A DNA stretch of 15,922 bases, taken from assembly GCA_937997355.1 (NCBI GenBank), contig CALKTZ010000746.1, positions 1-15,922 of the forward strand. The letters are read 5' to 3'. Made by a program: the position numbers and the translations under genes. Origin of the DNA: an uncultured Planctomycetales bacterium. GTDB lineage: Bacteria > Planctomycetota > Planctomycetia > Isosphaerales > Isosphaeraceae. The notes under the pieces are model-generated. The model ran no database searches, had not been told where the DNA came from, and saw nothing but the letters and a program-made list of their open reading frames with translations. This document shows, piece by piece, positions 1 through 7,077 of this stretch. Within the stretch, counting starts at the first letter, position 1, and each line of letters starts with the position of its first letter.

Positions 1-230
1 AAGCCAGTAAAATCGACCCGGTCCCGAGCCGATTCGTCCTCCAATCCTCCTTTTGAGGATCGATGCCGGGTTCCAGCGGCAAGATCTCGGATCGATCCTC
101 TCCCCCCGCCAGCCCGCCGGAATCTTGAACCTTCGCTCCGAAAGCTCAAAATCAGGAATCATTCCGACGCGCAGGCGGCAACCAGCAGACGCGGTGCAAT
201 CGAGCCATCCCAACAGAGAGAGGCGCCAGC

Positions 231-1134
231 ATGTGCGGAATCGTCGGATTCCTGGATCGATCCGGGCGAAACGCCCCGGCCACGGGTCGAATCGTCCTCA
301 ACATGCTGCGGGCGCTGGCCTGCCGGGGGCCTGACGGCGCCGGCGTCGCCATGCTCCGCGACGACTTCGAGCCGACCGGCGAGTCCTCGGAATGCTGGTC
401 GGTCCGCATCACCCCGCCCCTCGATCTCAACGATCTGATGGGACGGCTTTCCGACCTGGGAAGAATTGGGGAGGTCCCCGGCGGCCGGACGCTCCATTCG
501 GTCCGGTTCCGGTTTCAGCCTCAACCGGGCGTGACCATCGACGCCCTCGAACGGGCCCTGGGTGTTCGCGCGGGGGGGCTGGAGGTTTTGAGCGTGGGGA
601 GTCGACTCGACCTCGTCAAGCAGGTCGGCTCCCCCGACGAACTTGAGGCGGCATACCCGGATGTCGACGGAGAGCCGGATCGACCTCAGCCATTCGCAGC
701 CTTTCTGGGCGCACGGAGTTGCCGACCTGGCCTCGGTCCATAACGGCCACGTCACCAACTATCACAAGCTCCGCCGCCGCTATGAGCAGCAAGGCGTCAC
801 ATTTTATACCGACAACGATTCCGAGGTCATCGGCGTCTATCTCCGGGAAAGGCTGGAGGAAGGCTGCTCCTTGCTGGAAGCCATGACGGAGTCGATCCGG
901 GATCTGGACGGCGCGTTCAATTATGTGGTCGCCTCGGCGGAAGGGCTCGGGATCGTCCGCGATCGTTACGGATTCAAGCCCCTCATGTTGGCCGAGACCG
1001 ACAACTTTCTGGCCGTTGCTACCGAGGAGATCGCACTGCGACGGACGTTGCCGGGATCGTATCGGGTCCAGGAGCCTCCCCCCGGGCGTGCCCTCTTCTT
1101 TCCCGTCAATGCGGCCGAATCCGCGTTGGTGTAG
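231..1134 (+). pseudogene. Class II glutamine amidotransferase (GlxB/MgsA-like), split by a frameshift
   Basis: The family hydrolyses glutamine and delivers ammonia to a partner synthase. The 5' half (231-743) starts MCGIVGF, so Cys2 becomes the N-terminal nucleophile, and it continues with RGPDGAG. A GAGAGG Shine-Dalgarno lies 7 bases before the ATG. The 3' half is in another frame (about 646-1134) and carries HTRMSTES, VHNGHVTNYHKL, NDSEV, DGAFNY and RDRYGFKPL, all typical of the same domain. The frames cross near 643-656. From memory of relatives, about 15-18 residues (an RGTHGIG-like stretch before HTRM) are also missing there, so this looks like a short out-of-frame deletion rather than one extra base. 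An intact protein would be about 300 residues. The partner domains are the GXGXG gene just downstream and the FMN gene at 7078-8529. It could be a true pseudogene or a sequencing or assembly error. The family call is secure; the status is uncertain. Confidence 0.82.
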
Positions 1135-1226
1135 GGCCTCGCAGTCCATCCCAGGTTTTTTGATCGGCCGTCCGCGAGCAACGGGCTCGGGATCGAAGCG
1201 GTTCCGACTTCAACAGGAAGCCTCCT

Positions 1227-1946
1227 TTGGAAATCCAAACGCAAACCGCCCCGACCTTCGATATCGACTGCGCCGAGTTGACCACCCGGGCGATCAATCG
1301 CGCGATTCGCGATGCGGCCGCCGCGGGGTCAACCTCGATTCGTCTGCTCCATCCGGGAGCCCGGCACAATCTGGGCGTCGCGCTCCCGGAGGGGTTCCGC
1401 CTCTCGATCGAGGGGAGCGCCGGCTATTACGTGGGGGGCCTGAATGACGGCTCGACGATCGAGGTTCACGGCAGCGCGGGCTGGGGGGCGGCCGAGAGCA
1501 TGCGCGACGGGACGGTCGTGATCGATGGCGATGCCGGCAACGCCGTGGCCGCGTCGATCCGGGCGGGGACGGTCGTCGTCCGGGGAAACGCCTCCACCCG
1601 GGCGGGGATCGCCATGAAGGGGGGGCTCTTGCTCGTCGCGGGGGACGTCGGCCCGATGGCGGCGTTCATGATGCAGAAGGGGGTCCTCATCATCTGTGGC
1701 GATGCCGGCGACGGGCTCGCCGACAGCATGTACGCCGGCACCGTCTTCCTCGCGGGCCAACACGGCGAGCTTGGCGGGGATGCCGTCGAAGAACAACCCT
1801 CCGATGAGGATCTCCGATTCATCGAGGAAGCCCTGGCCCGTTGGAACATCCCCAGGCCGGCGGGGGCGTTCCGGAAATTCGTCGCCGGCAAGAAGCTCTG
1901 GAACTTCCAGCAATCCGAGATCGGCCTCTGGCGAAGTGCGCTCTGA
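1227..1946 (+). CDS. GXGXG beta-helix protein (glutamate synthase large-subunit domain 3, GlxC/MgsB-like)
   Basis: This 239-residue protein matches the C-terminal right-handed beta-helix of the glutamate synthase alpha subunit. In split enzymes it is a separate subunit packing between the amidotransferase and the FMN domain. Residues about 62-177 hold repeated turns of roughly 19 residues with the G-x-x-G-x-G look (HGSAGWGAAESMRDGTVVIDG, then further GDAG, RGNAS, AGDVG and CGDAG turns). The last 50 residues are a non-repeat tail ending in the FRKF and LWNF region. The chosen start is TTG, with AGGA eight bases upstream; no better start is visible after the amidotransferase stop 92 bases earlier. 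It sits directly downstream of the amidotransferase on the same strand, which supports shared function. In rhizobia and methylotrophs such trios include N-methylglutamate synthase, but the substrate cannot be read from this sequence. Confidence 0.88.
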   Translation: MEIQTQTAPTFDIDCAELTTRAINRAIRDAAAAGSTSIRLLHPGARHNLGVALPEGFRLSIEGSAGYYVGGLNDGSTIEVHGSAGWGAAESMRDGTVVIDGDAGNAVAASIRAGTVVVRGNASTRAGIAMKGGLLLVAGDVGPMAAFMMQKGVLIICGDAGDGLADSMYAGTVFLAGQHGELGGDAVEEQPSDEDLRFIEEALARWNIPRPAGAFRKFVAGKKLWNFQQSEIGLWRSAL

Positions 1947-1996
1947 ATTCTCTTGTCGCTCGTCTCGCGTTGTTTATCCGCAGGGTCAAGCCAACC

Positions 1997-3208
1997 ATGC
2001 CATCCATCCGATCGATCGTCTCACTCACTTGCATCGGCTTGGGATTTCTCATCCCGGAACATGAGACGGTCCGAGCCGAGGATACGTCGAGCGGAAAATC
2101 GACTCCCACCCTTCTGAAGCCAATCCCCATTGATGGCTTCGGCAGCAGCATCCATCATTGGCGGAATCTCCGGGACAAGAACCGATTCATCAAGGTGATT
2201 CCCGGCCAACCTTCCTATCGGGTCGACCAGGTCCGCGAGATCGCCGACAACATCCTCCTCTATCAGCGCGAGGATGGGGGCTGGCCGAAAGACTACGACA
2301 TGACGGCCGTCCTCACCCCCGAGCAGCGGGCGGAGGTGGTCCGCACGCATTCCAAAACCGATTCTTCCTACGATAACGACAACATCCATTCGCAGGTCGA
2401 ATACCTGGCGAGGTGCTACGCGCAGGTCCAGGAGCCGGAGTGGCGGCAAGCTTGCGAACGGGGGATCGACTACATCCTGAAATCGCAGTATCCCAACGGT
2501 GGATTCCCGCAGAGCTATCCCGACGCCAAGGGCTTCCATGCCCACATCACCTTCAACGACAACGTGATGATCGGAATCTTGAATGTCCTTGAAGACGCGG
2601 CCAGCAAGGCCCCTCATTTCGCCTGGCTCGACGACGCCAGACGCAAGCGGGCCGGAGAAGCTGTCCTCAAAGGGATCGACTGCATCCTCAAATGCCAGAT
2701 TCGAATTGACGGAACCCTCACGGGCTGGTGCCAGCAGCACGACGAGAAGACCTACGAGGCGCGGCCGGGGCGGACCTTCGAGCTTGCCTCGATCTGCCCG
2801 CAAGACACGACCCTGATCGTGCGGTTCCTGATGCGCGAGGACCATCCGGCGCCGGAGATCCTGGCGGCCACCGATGCGGCGGTCGACTGGCTGAAACGCG
2901 CCCAGCTCTCGGGCGTGCGGGTGAACAAGGTGAAAGCGCCGCCCGCGAGCTATCCCGGCCATGACGTCGATTTCGACACGGTGGTCGTCGCGAGCCCCGA
3001 GGCTCCGCCCCTCTGGGCCCGCCATTATGAGATCGGCACGAATCGGCCGGTCTTCGCCGGCCGGGACGCCGTGAAGAAGTATGCCCTGGCCGACATCGAG
3101 CGGGAACGCCGCACCGGCACTCCCTGGTACGGCAACTGGCCGGCCAAGCTCATCAACACCGACTACCCGAAGTGGCGCAAGGCCGTTTCAGATAGCCGCC
3201 CCCGATGA
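1997..3208 (+). CDS. pelA: Secreted pectate lyase, polysaccharide lyase family 10
   Basis: Pectate lyases of this family cleave polygalacturonate by calcium-dependent beta-elimination. The 403-residue protein starts with a short basic, hydrophobic leader and a likely signal-peptidase site after VRA (residues 25-27), so export is expected. Family blocks follow in order: DGGWPKDYD (93-101), YDNDNIHSQVEYLAR (125-139), QYPNGGFPQSYP (164-175), FNDNVM (186-191), WCQQHDE (244-250), RTFELAS (259-265) and RHYEIGTNRPVFAGRD (342-357). This is the alpha/alpha-toroid of PL10 at full length. The ATG is preceded by CAGGG; a longer in-frame start at 1841 lies inside the upstream gene and lacks the signal peptide at its N-terminus, so it is rejected. 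It follows the GXGXG gene by 50 bases but has no obvious functional link with it. A strong hairpin follows its stop. Confidence 0.9.
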   Translation: MPSIRSIVSLTCIGLGFLIPEHETVRAEDTSSGKSTPTLLKPIPIDGFGSSIHHWRNLRDKNRFIKVIPGQPSYRVDQVREIADNILLYQREDGGWPKDYDMTAVLTPEQRAEVVRTHSKTDSSYDNDNIHSQVEYLARCYAQVQEPEWRQACERGIDYILKSQYPNGGFPQSYPDAKGFHAHITFNDNVMIGILNVLEDAASKAPHFAWLDDARRKRAGEAVLKGIDCILKCQIRIDGTLTGWCQQHDEKTYEARPGRTFELASICPQDTTLIVRFLMREDHPAPEILAATDAAVDWLKRAQLSGVRVNKVKAPPASYPGHDVDFDTVVVASPEAPPLWARHYEIGTNRPVFAGRDAVKKYALADIERERRTGTPWYGNWPAKLINTDYPKWRKAVSDSRPR

Positions 3209-3244
3209 AAAGCATCGGCCGGGGCAATCGCTTGCCCCGGCCGA
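3208..3244. terminator. Terminator hairpin between convergent genes
   Basis: Bases 3215-3244 form a perfect 13-bp stem (TCGGCCGGGGCAA arm) closed by a TCGC tetraloop, directly after the pectate lyase stop. Read on the minus strand, the stem is followed three bases later by four U (complement of 3208-3211), which suits a Rho-independent terminator for the delta-60 gene ending at 3279. On the plus strand there is no U tract, so any effect there would rest on the stem alone. Confidence 0.75.
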
Positions 3245-3278
3245 CGCCGAACAGTCGACGAACCGATCGAGGGATCGA

Positions 3279-5111
3279 TCAGTTGGACGCGACGATCGGG
3301 ATGGCGACCGGCTGGCCGGCGCCGAGGAACTGACCCTGGACGCTCGCCAGCGTGTTCGCCGGGATCAGGACGAACAGCTGCGTGTTCCGCTTGAACTTCT
3401 GGCGGAGGGTGATGGTCAAGGTCTGGGTCGCGGCGTCGTAGGAGACCCTGCGGATCGCCGCGAAGCGGCGGCCCTTCTTGCCGATCCGGACCTGGTAGAT
3501 CTTCTTGTTGCCCGCGATCGCCGGGTTGAGCGTCGTGTTGAACTTGATCACGATGGAGTTCGACTTCGCGTTCTTCCCGGTGCTCGTGAAGATGAGCTGG
3601 GACGTGAGGACCGCGGGGTCGGGGGCCGTCGTCCGGGCGATGCTGCTGTAGCTCGAGAAGACCAGCTTGCCGTCGGGCTGGACCTCGACGTTGCCGGCGG
3701 CCGTGATCCCGGAGAGGATCGAGGTCCCGTTCGTGCCGTAAGCGTTGTTGATCCCGCCGCCGGCGAAGAAGTTGGTGAAGAACTGGCCGTAGGTGCTCCC
3801 ATTCTGGCCGTTCGCCGTCCCGCCCAGGAGCAGGGTCGAGTCGGAGAGGACGTTCAGCGTCTCGCCGCTCGTGCTGAACGAGATCCCCTGCTGGACGAGG
3901 TTGAGGGTGAACTTGCTCGAGATCGCGGCGGTGGTCGACAGCCGGGTCAGGGTCGCGGTGCCGATCGTGCCGGTGATGTCGTTGTTGGAGACGTTCGACG
4001 AGCCGGCGATCACGATCTGGTTGTCGAGCACGACCACGGCGTTGCCCGTGTCGCGCTGATCGTAGCCGAGGTCGTAGCTGATCGTGGCCAGCCCGTTATT
4101 CCCGAACGAGCTGTCCTGGGCGCCCTGGGCCGTCAAGCGGGCCACGGCGATGTCGGAATTCTGGTAGGTCGTCCCGTTGATGACCACGGTGCCGACGTCG
4201 GCGTAGCCGACGAGCACGACCTTGCCGTCGGGCTGGATGGCCACGGCGTTCGCGCCGTCGTAGTTGTCGCTATTCCCGCCCTTGTCGAAGGCGACGGTCT
4301 GCTTGCCGCCCGTACCGAACGAGGTGTCGAGCGCGCCGTTCGTCGACAACTGGGCGACGGCGAAGTCCTGCGATCCCGGGATGATGTTGCCGTTGACGAC
4401 CTTGCTCGGCGTGAAGGTGGAGCCGGCCACCACGATCTGGCCGTTGGGTCCGATCGCGATGCTCGTCGGGGTATCATACTGATCGCTCGTGGTCTGCGCC
4501 GTCCCGAAGTCGATCAGCCTGACGCCGCCGTCGCCGAAGGAGGTGTCGAGCGCGCCGTTCTGCATGATCCGGATCACGGCGAAGTCGTTGATCGAGAACA
4601 TGCTGCCGGACGGCGTGCCGCTGGCCCGTGCGAGGATCACGAGCTTGCCGTCGGCCTGGAGCGCCGCGGCCACTTCCGTGGCTTCCAGGGTCCCCGAGCC
4701 GAACTTGAGCGACGGGACCACGAACTGGCCCCCCGAGCCGAAGCTGCCGTCCAGGGTGCCGTCGGCATTCACCCGCTGGACCAGGATGTTGTTCGTCGAG
4801 CCGAAAGGCGCCTGGTTCTGGTAGACCGTCCGGGTTCCGACCCCGAGGATCTTGCCGTCCGACTGCACGGCAACATCCTTGAGGCTGGAGTAGGTATCGG
4901 CGGTCGCCGTGCTGGCCGGGTTGGGAGTATTCGCGATCCCTCCGAATCCGAACGTCGGATCAAGGCCGAGATTCGCCATCAATTCTCGGCCTTCCAGCCC
5001 CTCGGCCACCGGCCGGAGTGAAAACTGGGCGCGACGCTTCATCGTCGCCCGACGGACCTCGTTCCGCGACCTGGTCCCGAACACGCTTCGCATCTTCATC
5101 ATGGAAATCAT
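3279..5111 (-). CDS. Delta-60 repeat protein, probable exported or cell-surface beta-propeller
   Basis: This 610-residue protein carries the delta-60 repeat of large bacterial surface proteins. Each unit has an (L/D)-x-(S/T)-FG-x-GG turn followed by a DGK-type strand. The FG-type turns lie near residues 54, 124, 192, 265, 336, 401 (degenerate) and 458 (YG). The DGK-type motifs lie near 85, 154, 223, 295, 363, 424 and 480. The seven pairs suggest a seven-bladed propeller. Residues 500-610 form a separate strand-rich domain (LTSQLIFTST, VSYDAATQTLTITL) like the C-terminal sandwich of other planctomycete surface proteins. The N-terminus lacks a hydrophobic signal but has SLRPVAEGLEGRELM (31-45), like the LEDR-LL motif before the mature part of planctomycete exported proteins. 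The start is uncertain: ATG codons occur at 5111, 5102, 5099, 5093 and 5042, with only a weak AGGGAA upstream. No binding partner or ligand can be inferred. Confidence 0.85.
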   Translation of the reverse strand: MISMMKMRSVFGTRSRNEVRRATMKRRAQFSLRPVAEGLEGRELMANLGLDPTFGFGGIANTPNPASTATADTYSSLKDVAVQSDGKILGVGTRTVYQNQAPFGSTNNILVQRVNADGTLDGSFGSGGQFVVPSLKFGSGTLEATEVAAALQADGKLVILARASGTPSGSMFSINDFAVIRIMQNGALDTSFGDGGVRLIDFGTAQTTSDQYDTPTSIAIGPNGQIVVAGSTFTPSKVVNGNIIPGSQDFAVAQLSTNGALDTSFGTGGKQTVAFDKGGNSDNYDGANAVAIQPDGKVVLVGYADVGTVVINGTTYQNSDIAVARLTAQGAQDSSFGNNGLATISYDLGYDQRDTGNAVVVLDNQIVIAGSSNVSNNDITGTIGTATLTRLSTTAAISSKFTLNLVQQGISFSTSGETLNVLSDSTLLLGGTANGQNGSTYGQFFTNFFAGGGINNAYGTNGTSILSGITAAGNVEVQPDGKLVFSSYSSIARTTAPDPAVLTSQLIFTSTGKNAKSNSIVIKFNTTLNPAIAGNKKIYQVRIGKKGRRFAAIRRVSYDAATQTLTITLRQKFKRNTQLFVLIPANTLASVQGQFLGAGQPVAIPIVASN

Positions 5112-6040
5112 GGTAGATTCGTTTCCCTGAGTTCAAAGTTGTGATTTCAGATCCATCCCAAGATGCAAAGAATCCCTTCAAGTCAAGTCGACTCTCACCG
5201 TCGATCGATCCGCGACGAACCACGACCACACCTCACCCGGTAACACCGGCTGGGCGGAGCGAATTCCACGTCACCGAACTTTCCGCGATGCGAAATCACA
5301 AGGTGCTCGCGGTCCAAGCCTCGACTCTCACTGGAACTTCAAACGATGGTCCCAATCATTGATGACCAACTATGAGATCCAGCTCAGCTCTTACATCGAA
5401 CACTGCCAATCGGGATGAAAACATGCCTGGACCATTCGCACGGCTGAGACGAGCAAATTGACAAGGCATCCCTCGTCTAATCCGACAAATCCCGTGCGAA
5501 GCGCAAATTATCTCAAAGAAAAATCGAAAAGAAAGGTGATACTGGGGAAATTACGCAGAAAAAATCAATGGAAGCGAAAAACGAAATAAAATCGATTACC
5601 TGCAATTAGGATGTTTAACGTGGCAAGGCATATCGAGCAGATTCCATAAAAAACAGTCTTCGACAACCTGGGCAACTCACCCCAGCACGCCCGACACGGC
5701 AATTACACGCCCGTCGCCTCCAAGAAGCATTCGCGGAATTCGCGCCCGCTCGCGCCATCGAAAAAAGCTGCAAAATCGGTAACCGCGGAAAATTGACAGG
5801 CGGCGCGGGGCCGCGTACATTGATGACTCTTTTTCTCGCCCCGCAATGTCCGTTCCGCCGGTTCTTCACTATTCATTCGCTTAAATCTCGAATGCGATCG
5901 CCTTCGGGCCGGGATCAGGCCGACCGTGATCCGGGCGGTAAGTCGGAATTGCGTTGACGCCGAGAAAATCCTGACCGAACATGGGGTCGCCGAGATGCGA
6001 TCTTCGTCCGGCCGATTGTCCTCCTAAGAAAGTACTCCCG
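5112..6040. other. Long gene-free region with an A-rich core
   Basis: This stretch separates the divergent delta-60 and TPR genes. I see no convincing gene in it. The minus-strand frame at 5615-5869 (84 codons) and a plus-strand frame at 5823-5957 (44 codons) have no recognisable motif or good Shine-Dalgarno. Bases about 5500-5620 and 5640-5660 are rich in A runs, unlike the GC-rich surroundings. The supportable content is one sigma70-like promoter at 5793-5821 on the plus strand. The upstream regulatory region of the delta-60 gene must also lie here, but no clear minus-strand promoter was found. Confidence 0.6.
5793..5821 (+). promoter_or_regulatory. Sigma70-like promoter, probably for the TPR gene
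   Basis: A perfect TTGACA (5793-5798) is followed by a 17-base spacer and TACATT (5816-5821), which matches TATAAT at four of six positions. An A-rich stretch lies just upstream. Transcription would start near 5828, giving a leader of about 210 bases before the TPR start at 6041. The spacer contains a GCGGC/GCCGC inverted repeat (5800-5804 and 5810-5814) that could bind a regulator. The call rests on pattern alone. Confidence 0.5.
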
Positions 6041-6946
6041 ATGCCCGGCGCCGATCTCTACGCCCGCGTCATCAACTGGCCCGGGCCGCTCGTACTCTCC
6101 GCGATGTTCATCACCGGGGCCGCGTTGATCATCGCCGCCACGGTGCTGCTTTCGTGGGACAAATGGAGGAACTTCGCTCGCATCCTGGGGGTGATCGGCG
6201 TCCTGATCGTGATGCTGACGCTCCTGGACATCCATGAGCAGAAGGTGGTCGATCAGCCCACCCCCGAGTTGAAGGTCGTCCGTTACAAGTTCCCGGAGGC
6301 CACGCGATTTCAGATCCGCGTCGCCCTGTTGAGCCTGCCGTTCGCGGCGACGATCGTGGCCGCCTCGATCTTCGTCTCGGGGAAACGGCGACGCCTCCTG
6401 CTGGTCCCCGGCCACCTGAAGGCCGGGCTCAAACACTTCTACAATCGGGAATACGACCAGGCCCTCGAGCAATACGATCGGGCCATCGACATCTCGCCCA
6501 ATCGCGGCGAATCCTACTTCCAACGTGGTTGCGTGTTTGCCGCGAAGGGGGAACGCGACCGGGCGATCGCCGACTTCGACAAGGCTATCCAGTACGATCC
6601 CAGATTGGCCGCCGCATTCGTCAACCGCGGTCGTCTCCGCATCCAGGCCGAGGAACTCGAAGCGGCCCTGGAAGATTTCGAACGCGCGATGTCGCTCAAG
6701 CAAAGCGATCCCGCGGTCTTCCTCAATCGAGGGATTTGTTTCGCCAAATTGGGGGTGATCCCCAAAGCAATCGCGGATTTCCAGCGCGTTCTAAAGCTGA
6801 CCAACCATTCCGACTTCGCCGAACCCGCCAACCGTTATCTGACAGAGCTTGGCGTTCAGGGTCTCTCCCCCCTGGAGAAAGCGTACAACAACGCTCCCTC
6901 CGAACAATCGGCCGGCACCCCGAAAGGGCCGGATGTCCTGGGCTGA
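6041..6946 (+). CDS. Membrane-anchored tetratricopeptide repeat protein
   Basis: This 301-residue protein has three likely membrane helices (about 14-37, 44-63 and 93-113). A basic GKRRR patch and a run of four TPR units follow (about 123-270), with the usual A-x-x-x-Y/F-x-x-A-I pattern: YDQALEQYDRAIDISP, RDRAIADFDKAIQYDP, LEAALEDFERAMSLK and IPKAIADFQRVLKL. The positive patch after the third helix suggests that the TPR part is cytoplasmic. TPR units bind other proteins, but no partner can be named. An in-frame ATG at 5981 would add 20 residues; I prefer 6041 because the protein then begins close to the first helix, although both sites have weak Shine-Dalgarno sequences. A plausible promoter lies at 5793-5821. 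The FMN glutamate synthase gene follows 131 bases later on the same strand, so co-transcription is possible. Confidence 0.82.
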   Translation: MPGADLYARVINWPGPLVLSAMFITGAALIIAATVLLSWDKWRNFARILGVIGVLIVMLTLLDIHEQKVVDQPTPELKVVRYKFPEATRFQIRVALLSLPFAATIVAASIFVSGKRRRLLLVPGHLKAGLKHFYNREYDQALEQYDRAIDISPNRGESYFQRGCVFAAKGERDRAIADFDKAIQYDPRLAAAFVNRGRLRIQAEELEAALEDFERAMSLKQSDPAVFLNRGICFAKLGVIPKAIADFQRVLKLTNHSDFAEPANRYLTELGVQGLSPLEKAYNNAPSEQSAGTPKGPDVLG

Positions 6947-6965
6947 GCGAGATTTTTCCGTTCTT

Positions 6966-6981
6966 GCGACCGATCGGTCGC
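6966..6981. repeat. 16-base perfect palindrome upstream of the FMN synthase gene
   Basis: GCGACCGATCGGTCGC is a perfect inverted repeat in the 131-base gap between the TPR and FMN synthase genes, about 97 bases before the start at 7078. It could be an operator for a dimeric regulator or a small 6-bp stem with a GATC loop. No U tract follows on the plus strand, so it is not a standard terminator. GATC-centred palindromes are frequent in this DNA, so chance is possible. Confidence 0.4.
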
Positions 6982-7077
6982 CGTCGAGACGGTGATGGCT
7001 TCCATCGGCCGAGCCCGCCTCACGACAGCGAACCGCCGCGCGAACTTCCAATTCGCCATTCCGAGGTGAAGGGTCCG

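Noticed and set aside
643..760. Programmed frameshifting to join the two amidotransferase halves
   Set aside because: No slippery heptamer at the crossing, and expected family residues are missing there, so a shift alone would not restore the protein.
2021..3025. Minus-strand frame of 334 codons opposite the pectate lyase
   Set aside because: Shadow of the PL10 gene, whose conserved blocks run across the same bases.
3081..5021. Long plus-strand open frame (646 codons) opposite the delta-60 gene
   Set aside because: Its R/D/G/V-rich translation has no motif and mirrors the codon bias of the real minus-strand gene. It also starts inside the pectate lyase gene.
5458..5481. TTGACA followed by TCTAAT as a promoter
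   Set aside because: The spacer is only 12 bases, too short for sigma70; no -10 element fits at 16-18 bases.
5615..5869. Minus-strand small frame of 84 codons
   Set aside because: Arg- and Cys-rich translation, no ribosome site or motif, and it overlaps the plus-strand promoter region.
5823..5957. Plus-strand small frame of 44 codons just after the promoter
   Set aside because: Its ATG would precede or coincide with the predicted transcript start, and it has no Shine-Dalgarno or motif.
6529..7077. N-terminal extension of the FMN synthase frame
   Set aside because: It overlaps the TPR gene in another frame and translates to an Arg-rich stretch without homology, while 7078 has a good Shine-Dalgarno.
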